Notes under the pieces: generated by a model
What the model saw: the letters and a program-made list of their open reading frames with translations, nothing else
The model's database searches: none
Told to the model about the DNA's origin: nothing
NCBI GenBank assembly: GCA_963751835.1
Contig: CAVVWD010000024.1
Location: 1 to 64,000 of the forward strand
Direction: 5' to 3'
Length of the DNA: 64,000 bases
Origin: JACVRW01 sp963751835
GTDB taxonomy: Bacteria; Actinomycetota; Thermoleophilia; Solirubrobacterales; Thermoleophilaceae
Position numbers and translations under genes: made by a program
Shown here: positions 58,408 to 64,000 of the stretch, piece by piece
How the letters are laid out: every line of letters begins with the position of its first letter
How positions within the stretch are numbered: position 1 is the stretch's first letter

Positions 58408-59592
58408 CTAGCCCGCACCCGCGCAGAAAGCTTCGTAGTCCGGGAAGACGCCCATCTCCTCGTCGGTGATCTCGCCGGGCTCGCGCGAGCAGATCGGGCA
58501 GTCTGGATCGCGCCGGACCTTGAGCTCGGTGAACGTGGTGCCGAGCGCGTCGTAGAGCAGCAGGCGGCCGGCCATCGTCTCACCGGCGCCCGTGATCAGC
58601 TTGATCACCTCGACCGACTGCAGCAACCCCATCACGCCCGGCAGCACGCCGAGCACGCCGGCGGCGCCGCAACTCGGCGCCAGCTCGGCGGGCGGCGGGG
58701 TGGGATAGAGGCAGCGGTAGCAGGGGCCCTCGTACGGATGGAAGACCGAGAGCTGGCCTTCGAAGCCGAGGATCGAGGCGGACACCACCGGGATCTGCTT
58801 GCGCACGCTGGCGTCGTTCAGCAGATAGCGGGTGGGGAAGTTGTCGAGCCCGTCGACGACGACGTCGTAGCCGTCGATGATCTCCATGATGTTGTCCGGC
58901 CCGAGCCGCACCGGGTGCTTCTCGACCTTCACGTCCGGGTTGATGTCGTGGATCGAGATCTCGGCCGAGTCGACCTTCGGCACGCCGATGCGGTCGTTCG
59001 AGTGCGCGATCTGGCGCTGCAGGTTCGAGAGGTCGACCACGTCGTTGTCGACGAGGCCGATCGTGCCGACTCCCGCCGCCGCCAGGTAGAGCGCCGCGGG
59101 CGAGCCGAGCCCGCCGGCGCCGAGCAGCAGCACCTTCGCGTCGAGGAGCTTCATCTGCCCCTCGAGGCCGATCTCGGGGACGAGCATGTGGCGCGAGTAG
59201 CGCTCGCGCTGCTCGGCCGTGAGCGTGCGCGGGACCTCGACCTCGTAGCCGCGGTCCTTCCAGAGCGTGATGCCGCCGCGCATCGACGCGACGTCCTCGT
59301 AGCCGAGCAGGTCCTGGAGCGTCTGGGCGGCGAAGGCGGAGCGGTTGCCCGAGGCGCAATAGAGGATCACGCGCTGCGAGCGGTCGCCCACGGCGCCCTC
59401 GATGCGGGTCTCGAGGTGGGCGCGCGGCACGTGCAGGGCGCCTGGCAGATGCGACTGCTCGAACTCGTGCTGCTCGCGCACGTCGACGATCACGGCTCCG
59501 TTGCCGTTCTGCGTCAGCTCGTGGACCTCCTTGGGGTCCACCTCCTCGATCTGCTCCTTGACCCTGCGCAGCAGTTCCGCGCCACTTGCCAT
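58408..59592 (-). CDS. MoeZ-like sulfur carrier activating enzyme, rhodanese domain first
   Basis: 394 residues. Rhodanese domain about 18-118 with the active-site loop CASGNRS (Cys79), then a ThiF/MoeB/E1-like adenylating domain about 125-375 with GAGGLGSPAALYLAAAGVG (nucleotide loop at 157-162), LDNFPTRYLLND, and zinc ligands CYRC and CPIC. In mycobacterial MoeZ the order is reversed (adenylating, then rhodanese). It would adenylate the C-terminus of CysO and load sulfur. First gene of the moeZ-cysO-cupin-cysM run; ATG 59592 is preceded by the 16-base element. Confidence 0.9.
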   Translation of the reverse strand: MASGAELLRRVKEQIEEVDPKEVHELTQNGNGAVIVDVREQHEFEQSHLPGALHVPRAHLETRIEGAVGDRSQRVILYCASGNRSAFAAQTLQDLLGYEDVASMRGGITLWKDRGYEVEVPRTLTAEQRERYSRHMLVPEIGLEGQMKLLDAKVLLLGAGGLGSPAALYLAAAGVGTIGLVDNDVVDLSNLQRQIAHSNDRIGVPKVDSAEISIHDINPDVKVEKHPVRLGPDNIMEIIDGYDVVVDGLDNFPTRYLLNDASVRKQIPVVSASILGFEGQLSVFHPYEGPCYRCLYPTPPPAELAPSCGAAGVLGVLPGVMGLLQSVEVIKLITGAGETMAGRLLLYDALGTTFTELKVRRDPDCPICSREPGEITDEEMGVFPDYEAFCAGAG

Positions 59593-59627
59593 CGCATTAA
59601 TCCCCTGAATCTCGGTCCGCTTTCAAT

Positions 59628-59643
59628 ACTTCAGAAAGTGTAG
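59628..59643 (-). promoter_or_regulatory. 16-base element upstream of the moeZ-like gene, second copy
   Basis: Identical on the minus strand to 57688-57703 (CTACACTTTCTGAAGT), here 36 bases before the start codon, followed by ATTGAAAG. Two exact copies in front of two functionally linked genes, and none noticed elsewhere in the window, suggest a common regulator or promoter type. Confidence 0.55.
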
Positions 59644-59691
59644 CGGCGTTCAGCCGGCCTGTCCGGCCTCCTTTCGGGCCCTGAAAGGGTA

Positions 59692-59717
59692 CCGGGGCGC
59701 CCTCTCGGGCGCCCCGG
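59692..59717. terminator. strong hairpin in the divergent moeZ / sensor-kinase intergenic region
   Basis: Perfect 11-base arms CCGGGGCGCCC and GGGCGCCCCGG with loop TCTC. Smaller hairpins flank it: GCCGG/CCGGC near 59653-59667 and ATGGGGT-GGAG-ACCCCAT at 59815-59832. It sits between two divergent genes, so it is a leader or insulator structure rather than a normal gene-end terminator. Confidence 0.4.
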
Positions 59718-59870
59718 CGAAAGACCCAGACCTAGATTGTGCGGAAGCCCCGGGCAGGTGTCCCTGCCGTTTGAAGCTTCACGAGCATTTTCGTCCCGGC
59801 GGCCTCCTGCCGATATGGGGTGGAGACCCCATTTGTCCCGGCTGGGGTTCTTCCGATCCATGACGCGAAC

Positions 59871-60866
59871 GTGACTCGGCGTGACGACTCCCTAATCGGC
59901 CAGGTGGTGGCGGCAAACGTCGTCCTGGTCGCGCTCACCCTGCTCGCGGCGAGCCTCGCGGCCGGCCTCGACCTGACCGTCGAGACCCAGCGCTGGTCCT
60001 TCATGATCCTCGCGCTCTCGATCGTGCTCACGCTCTGCGTGAACCTATGGATGCTCCAGCGCCGCTTCCGGCCGCTCGAGCGGCTGATCGACCGCGTGGA
60101 GCGCATCGATCCCGCCGAGCCCGTGGCACACGCGTTCTCCGAACACGAACCGATCACCGAGATCGACCGCCTCTCGCACTCCTTTCGACGCCTCCTCGAC
60201 CGGATCGAGGAGGAGCGGCGCCGCTCCGGCACGCTGGTGATGCGCGCGCAGGAAGAGGAGCGCCGCCGCCTCGCGCGCGACCTCCACGACGAGGTCAACC
60301 AAGCGCTCACCGCGATCCTGCTCCGCCTGGAGGCGCTCGCCCAGGACACCCCGCCTGCGCGCGCGGGCGAGCTGGCCGAGCTCAAGCGGCTCGTGAACCA
60401 GGCGATGGACGAGCTCCTGAACCTCGCTCGCCACCTGCGTCCGACCGCGCTCGACGACCACGGGCTCTTGCCCGCGCTCGAGGCCCAGCTCAAGCGCTTC
60501 TCGGCGCGCACCGGCGTGGAGGTGCGCCTGAACCGGGCGGGCGATCCCGACGAGCTGCCAGAGGACGTCCAGACCGCGCTCTACCGGGTGACGCAGGAGG
60601 CGCTCGCCAACGTGGCGCGCCACGCCGGGGCGACCGCGGTCGAGGTCGACCTAGAGCTGGCCGCCGACCGAATCGAGCTACGCGTGCGCGACGACGGCGC
60701 GGGCTTCCATCCCGGTACTGCGGCGCGCGGCGCCCAGGAGGGCCGCGGCGGCCTCGGTCTTGGCGGCATGGCCGAGCGCGCCCGCCTGGCCGGCGGGGAG
60801 CTCGACGTGCGCTCCGCGCCCGGCGGCGGCACGACCGTGACCATGACGATCGGACGCTCGGCATGA
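59871..60866 (+). CDS. sensor histidine kinase (NarX/LiaS type)
   Basis: About 331 residues: two membrane helices (VVAANVVLVALTLLAASLAAG and SFMILALSIVLTLCVNLWML), HAMP domain (RRFRPLERLIDRVERI), phosphoacceptor helix RRRLARDLHDEVNQALTAIL and a HATPase domain (TQEALANVARHAG, DDGAGF, GLGLGGMAERARLAGG). The extracytoplasmic loop is only about 10 residues, so it probably senses within the membrane. GTG 59871 is chosen because an in-frame GTG at 59820 lies inside a hairpin; neither has a clear ribosome site. Coupled to the response regulator (ATGA). Confidence 0.9.
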   Translation: MTRRDDSLIGQVVAANVVLVALTLLAASLAAGLDLTVETQRWSFMILALSIVLTLCVNLWMLQRRFRPLERLIDRVERIDPAEPVAHAFSEHEPITEIDRLSHSFRRLLDRIEEERRRSGTLVMRAQEEERRRLARDLHDEVNQALTAILLRLEALAQDTPPARAGELAELKRLVNQAMDELLNLARHLRPTALDDHGLLPALEAQLKRFSARTGVEVRLNRAGDPDELPEDVQTALYRVTQEALANVARHAGATAVEVDLELAADRIELRVRDDGAGFHPGTAARGAQEGRGGLGLGGMAERARLAGGELDVRSAPGGGTTVTMTIGRSA

Positions 60867-61498
60867 TCCGGGTCCTGATCGCCGACGACCACGGCATGGT
60901 CCGTGCGGGACTCCGGATGCTGATCGAGCGCCAGAACGACATGGAGGTGGTCGCCGAGGCGGACGACGGGGTGGCGGCGCTGGAGTCGACCCAGGCCGAG
61001 CGGCCCGACGTGGCCGTGCTGGACGTGTCGATGCCGCGCATGACCGGCCTCCAGGCGGCACGCGAGATCCGCTCGCACGTGCCCGACACGCGCGTGCTGC
61101 TGCTCTCGATGCACGACGACGAGCGCTACTTCCTCGAAGGGCTCGAGGCTGGCGCGGCCGGCTACGTGCTCAAGCGCGCCGCCGACACCGACCTGATCGG
61201 CGCCGTGCGCACCGTCGCGGGCGGCCGGGCCTTCCTCTCGGACGAGGCCCAGAAGACGCTCATGGACGAGTGGCTCGAGAGCGGCCGGGCCGAGCCCGAG
61301 GACCCGCTGACCCCACGCGAGCTCGAGGTGGTCAAGCTGATCGCCGAGGCGTTCACGAACCGCCAGATCGCCGAGACGCTGAAGCTCTCCGAGAAGACCG
61401 TCGAATCGCACCGCTCGAACGTCTTCGCGAAGCTCGGCATGCGCGACCGCGTGGAAATCGTGCGCTACGCGATCCGCCGGGGGCTGGTGGAGGCGTAG
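60863..61498 (+). CDS. NarL/FixJ-type response regulator
   Basis: 211 residues. Receiver domain (1-120) with acidic pair in IADDHG, phospho-Asp in VAVLDVSMPRM and Lys in GYVLKRAAD; LuxR-type HTH (about 145-205) with LTPRELEVVKLIAEAFTNRQIAETL and SEKTVESHRSNVFAKLG. Partner of the overlapping kinase. Downstream copper/cupredoxin genes are likely but unproven targets. Confidence 0.95.
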   Translation: MIRVLIADDHGMVRAGLRMLIERQNDMEVVAEADDGVAALESTQAERPDVAVLDVSMPRMTGLQAAREIRSHVPDTRVLLLSMHDDERYFLEGLEAGAAGYVLKRAADTDLIGAVRTVAGGRAFLSDEAQKTLMDEWLESGRAEPEDPLTPRELEVVKLIAEAFTNRQIAETLKLSEKTVESHRSNVFAKLGMRDRVEIVRYAIRRGLVEA

Positions 61499-61601
61499 GC
61501 CGGGAGCGCGTCAGCGCGAACGAAGTTCGGCTCAACCGGAAGCGCTCGTGGCTAGTCGCGCGTTAGGTAGGCCGGCAAACGACGCAGGCAGGGGTGAAGT
61601 C

Positions 61602-62462
61602 ATGAAGGGTGTTGGTACGAAGTTGGCCGGCGTGGCCATCGCGGGGGTGCTCGCGCTGGGCGCGGCCGGCTGCGGTGATGACGACGACGGGGGCGGCGGG
61701 TCCGCCGCCGCCAAGCCGGCCGAGGCGAGCAAGCTCGCGATCGAGCTGAGCGGATCGGCGAAGAAGCCGACGTTCGAGGTGCCGCAGTCGGTCGAGGGCG
61801 GCGTGGTCGAGATCAGCTTCACAAACTCGGCCAAGGGCAGCCACAGCGCACAGCTGGTGCGCGCCGAGCAGGGACACACGCCGCAGGAGGCGCTCGCCGC
61901 GGGCGAGGCCTGGGGCGAGAAGGGCAAGGGGCTCCCCGACTGGGCGCTGACGGCCGGCGGCCTCGGCGACGTCGAGCCGGGTGAGACCGCCACGGTGACC
62001 CAGGAGCTCGCTCCCGGGAAGTACCTCGTAGCCGACCTCGAGACGGGCGCCAACGCCGAGTTCGAAGTGACGGGCGAGGCCGCAGCCAGCGAGCTGCCGA
62101 GCGACGGCGGCACGATCGAAGCCACCGAGTACGAGTTCACGGCGAGCGGCCTGAAGTCCGGCGGCGCTCCGATCCTGTTCGACAACGCGGGCGGCGAGCC
62201 GCACTTCATCGCGGCTGTGGGAATCAAGCCCGGCAAGACGATCGCCGACGTGCGCAAGTTCCTCGAGACCGAGAAGGGCGAGGCCCCGGTCGACGAGAGC
62301 CGCGGCTTCAGCACCGCGGTCATCGAGGGCGGCCAGAGCCAGTCGATCGAGGTCGACCTCGAGGCAGGCGACTACGCCCTGCTCTGCTTCGTGCCCGACC
62401 GCGCCGGCGGGCCGCCCCACGCGGTCAAGGGGATGGTGTCCAAGGTGACGGTCGGCGGCTGA
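61602..62462 (+). CDS. lipoprotein with two cupredoxin-like domains
   Basis: 286 residues with signal and lipobox (GVLALGAAGCGDDDD). Two beta-sandwich domains: the first (about 45-165) keeps a His (KGSHSAQLV) but no Cys ligand; the second (about 175-286) has His in EPHFIAAVG and Cys, His, Met in LLCFVPDRAGGPPHAVKGM, enough for a type-1 copper site. ATG 61602 has GGGGTGAAG upstream. Separated by 103 bases from the response regulator. Next to an SCO1 gene, a copper or electron-transfer role is reasonable. Confidence 0.8.
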   Translation: MKGVGTKLAGVAIAGVLALGAAGCGDDDDGGGGSAAAKPAEASKLAIELSGSAKKPTFEVPQSVEGGVVEISFTNSAKGSHSAQLVRAEQGHTPQEALAAGEAWGEKGKGLPDWALTAGGLGDVEPGETATVTQELAPGKYLVADLETGANAEFEVTGEAAASELPSDGGTIEATEYEFTASGLKSGGAPILFDNAGGEPHFIAAVGIKPGKTIADVRKFLETEKGEAPVDESRGFSTAVIEGGQSQSIEVDLEAGDYALLCFVPDRAGGPPHAVKGMVSKVTVGG

Positions 62463-62476
62463 GTCCCGGCCGAGCG

Positions 62477-62808
62477 CTAGGCAATCCGGCGGGGGCTGGT
62501 GGAGGGCTGAAGCAGCTCCCGTAGCTCGCCGAGCATCTGCTCCGGCTGGTCGAAGACGTCTGTCCAGGTGTAGCGGCGGATCGTGTCGCCTCGCGCGCGG
62601 GCAGCCCGGTCGCGGCGGCGGTCCTGCTCCCAGGCGTGGCGGGTGTGGTGGTAGCGGTAGGAGTCGAGCTCGACGGTCAGGGCGTGGCCGGGCCAGCGGC
62701 AGTCGACGTAGTGGGCGCCCGCCTGCTTGTTCGTTCTCGGCAGCGGCAGCTTCGCAGCGCGCAGCCGTGCGCGGAGGCCAACGACGCGACCAACCGAGCA
62801 GCGATCCT
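62477..62808 (-). pseudogene. C-terminal remnant of an AbiEi/DUF559-type endonuclease-like protein
   Basis: A stop-free frame without start codon encodes about 110 residues including AHYVDCRWPGHALTVELDSY, HHTRHAWEQDRRRDRAARARG and IRRYTWTDVFDQPEQMLGEL. This is the PD-(D/E)xK-like C-terminal domain (D..E..D pattern, then DRRRD) often attached to AbiEi-type antitoxin winged helices or found as DUF559. The N-terminal part is absent: a stop codon lies just upstream and the sequence then enters the palindrome before the SCO1 gene. It is a relic of an accessory gene. Confidence 0.65.
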
Positions 62809-62813
62809 GGATC

Positions 62814-62832
62814 GACTACACATTGTGTAGTC
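62814..62832. promoter_or_regulatory. palindrome upstream of the SCO1-like gene
   Basis: Perfect 8-base arms GACTACAC and GTGTAGTC around ATT, 47 bases before the SCO1 start. Its size and symmetry fit a dimeric repressor site. The half-site GTGTAG also occurs in the 16-base element near cysM and moeZ. Could alternatively be the scar end of the degraded gene next to it. Confidence 0.4.
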
Positions 62833-62878
62833 AAAGCAGGACGACTCCGAAAATCGCCCCCTCTAGCCTCCCGAGCCA

Positions 62879-63484
62879 GTGAACCCGCGGGTGCTGATCA
62901 CCCTGTTCCTCATAGCCGTCTTTGCCCTCGGGGCGATCGCCTTCGCCGCGAGCCGGCGCGACGCAGACGGCGACGAACCCGCCGCCACGGCCGGCTTCCA
63001 GGGCGCCCTCATGCCTGAGGGCGTCAAGGCGCCCGACTTCAACCTCACGAACCAGGACGGGGACACCATCAGCATGCGCTCCCTCCGCGGCAGCCCCGTA
63101 GTCGTGACCTTCCTCTACACGACATGCGAGGACACCTGCCCGATCCAGGCGCAGACGGTGAGGGGCGCGCTCGACCAGCTCGGCCATGACGTGCCGGCGA
63201 TCGCGATCGCGGTCGATCCTCCGCGCGACACCCCGGACCGGGCCAAGGCGTTCCTGTCGGAGCAGCGCGCCCTCGGCCGCATCGACTTCGTACTGGGCAC
63301 GAGGGCCGCGCTAAAGCCCGTCTGGGACGGCTTCTTCGTCCGCCCCCAGTCGGTCACCGAGGAGCACCAGGCGCGCTTCACGCTCGTTGATGCCAAGGGC
63401 TTCCAGCGGATCGGCTACCCGGGCTCGGAGGCCACGCCCGAGGCTCTCGCCCACGATCTGCGCCTGCTGGAAGCCCAGGGCTGA
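62879..63484 (+). CDS. SCO1/SenC family copper chaperone (membrane-anchored thioredoxin fold)
   Basis: 201 residues with an N-terminal membrane anchor (VLITLFLIAVFALGAIAFAA) and a thioredoxin-like domain. Copper ligands are present: Cys-x3-Cys in TTCEDTCPIQ and the conserved His in EEHQARFTLVD. SCO proteins deliver copper to the CuA site of cytochrome c oxidase or act as thiol reductases. GTG 62879, no Shine-Dalgarno; TAGCCT 10-15 bases upstream may be the -10 of a leaderless transcript. Confidence 0.9.
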   Translation: MNPRVLITLFLIAVFALGAIAFAASRRDADGDEPAATAGFQGALMPEGVKAPDFNLTNQDGDTISMRSLRGSPVVVTFLYTTCEDTCPIQAQTVRGALDQLGHDVPAIAIAVDPPRDTPDRAKAFLSEQRALGRIDFVLGTRAALKPVWDGFFVRPQSVTEEHQARFTLVDAKGFQRIGYPGSEATPEALAHDLRLLEAQG

Positions 63485-63489
63485 GTTTC

Positions 63490-63508
63490 TCCTACCCTGC
63501 GAGTAGGA
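63490..63508. promoter_or_regulatory. inverted repeat in front of rrf2, probable autoregulatory operator
   Basis: TCCTAC-N7-GTAGGA (63490-63495 and 63503-63508) ends 11 bases before the start codon of the Rrf2 gene. Rrf2 regulators commonly bind inverted repeats overlapping their own promoters. TAGGATTTAG contains a plausible -10 (TAGGAT). Confidence 0.5.
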
Positions 63509-63519
63509 TTTAGCGACTG

Positions 63520-63985
63520 ATGATGTTCTCGACCAAAGCCGAGTACGGCGTGCGCGTGATGGCGCACCTCGCAAGGAGCGACGCGGGCAGGCCGATCTCG
63601 CTCGGCTCGATCGCCGACGCCGAGGGCCTGCCGCTCGCGTACCTCGAGCACCTGGTGCAGCGCCTGCGCAAGGCCGAGCTCGTGGAGTCGCGGCGCGGGG
63701 CGCACGGCGGGTTACACGCTCGCGCGGCCCGCCGAGACAATCACGATGGCCGAGGTCGTACGCGCGCTCGAGGGCGACATCGCCCCGATCGAGTGCATCA
63801 GCGCCGATCCGGACGGGACGCTCGTCTGCGTCCGCGACGGCCAGGAGGGCCACGACCCCTGCCCCACCAAGCTGCTCTGGACCCGTGTACAGGGGTCCAT
63901 CGTCCGCACCCTGAACGAGATGACGCTGGCCGACCTCGCGAGGCCGGCTCGCACCCGGAAGCAAACGGAGACCGTTACCGCATGA
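63520..63985 (+). pseudogene. Rrf2-family Fe-S regulator, broken by one +1 insertion
   Basis: The first frame gives MFSTKAEYGVRVMAHLARS, the winged-helix domain and ELVESRRGAHGG. The second frame gives ITMAEVVRALEGDIAPIE and the C-terminal part. Removing one T at about 63712-63713 restores HGGYTLARPAETITMAEVV, a normal Rrf2 sequence of about 154 residues. Three cysteines (ECISAD, LVCVRD, HDPCPT) match the cluster ligands of IscR/SufR-type members. The stop overlaps the next start (ATGA), and Rrf2 genes commonly lead suf operons. Confidence 0.85.
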
Positions 63986-64000
63986 CCCTGGAGATCCAGA
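63982..64000 (+). CDS. first codons of the next gene, perhaps sufC or another suf gene
   Basis: ATG 63982 overlaps the rrf2 stop; only MTLEIQ is visible before the window ends. This beginning is common for SufC-type ABC ATPases (short Leu-Glu-Ile first strand), and rrf2 genes with three cysteines often precede suf genes. The identity cannot be established from six residues. Confidence 0.3.

Noticed and set aside
1..64000. tRNA, rRNA, insertion sequences, prophage genes
   Set aside because: No cloverleaf with a T-loop, no rRNA-like stretch, and no transposase, integrase or phage structural protein was found while reading both strands.

Overview
The window is GC-rich (about 70%) chromosomal DNA with many GTG and TTG starts and long runs of genes overlapping by 1-4 bases. 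Gene content points to an actinobacterium, probably of the Thermoleophilia/Solirubrobacterales type: a GuaB3-type IMP dehydrogenase, a Mec/CysO/CysM cysteine route, a c-di-AMP riboswitch upstream of a cell-wall peptidase, and strings of Tat-exported ferritin-like proteins. This lineage call is inferred from gene families and base composition, not from a marker-gene tree. No rRNA, tRNA, IS element, prophage or CRISPR array was seen; the only relic of an accessory gene is a fragment near 62.5-62.8 kb.

Region by region. 1-8.2 kb (minus) is a growth operon: rplM, rpsI (with a long acidic N-terminal extension), glmM, glmS, acpS, nnrDE, a CBS protein, alr and the first codons of a CCA-adding-enzyme-like gene. 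8.3-16.9 kb holds a c-di-AMP riboswitch and M23 peptidase, a cupin, a SUOX-like/flavin reductase pair, an orphan membrane histidine kinase, an ion-channel-like protein, an MMPL transporter and an SSI-like lipoprotein. 17-24 kb (minus) carries guaA, guaB3, a PfkB kinase, dacA, a LysM protein, pyrF and a HU gene. 24.2-28 kb (minus) is a TldD/TldE operon led by a roadblock-like protein and a protein with a basic repeat tail. 28-32.7 kb has a cation efflux gene, rdgB, rph, murI and small enzymes. 32.8-34.2 kb has a repeat-containing secreted protein, an orphan Flp-like pilin and a cluster of palindromic repeats. 34.2-41.1 kb contains asnB, a glycosyltransferase, an envelope protein, an HDAC-like deacetylase, nadB and a flavin reductase. 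41-47.4 kb has an R2lox-like oxidase, HyuA/HyuB, a beta-hydroxyacid dehydrogenase and DUF1802. 47.8-53 kb has an ECF sigma factor with a propeller membrane protein, a putative metallopeptidase and two acyl-CoA dehydrogenases.

The most coherent and least ordinary part is 52.9-59.6 kb. Four consecutive ferritin-like proteins with Tat-type signals are followed by a secreted cupredoxin and a small TatA. Facing them is the protein-bound sulfide route to cysteine: a Mec-type JAMM peptidase, CysM, a cupin, a CysO-type carrier ending in Gly-Gly-Glu rather than Gly-Gly, and a MoeZ-like activating enzyme with its rhodanese domain at the N-terminus. An identical 16-base element precedes both cysM and the moeZ-like gene. 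The window ends with a histidine kinase/response regulator pair, cupredoxin and SCO1-like copper proteins, and an Rrf2 regulator that overlaps the start of what may be a suf operon.

Four conserved genes (guaB3, a CDF transporter, hyuA, rrf2) are broken by five apparent single-base insertions. In each case removing one base restores the family sequence, so insertion-type assembly errors are more likely than real pseudogenes.
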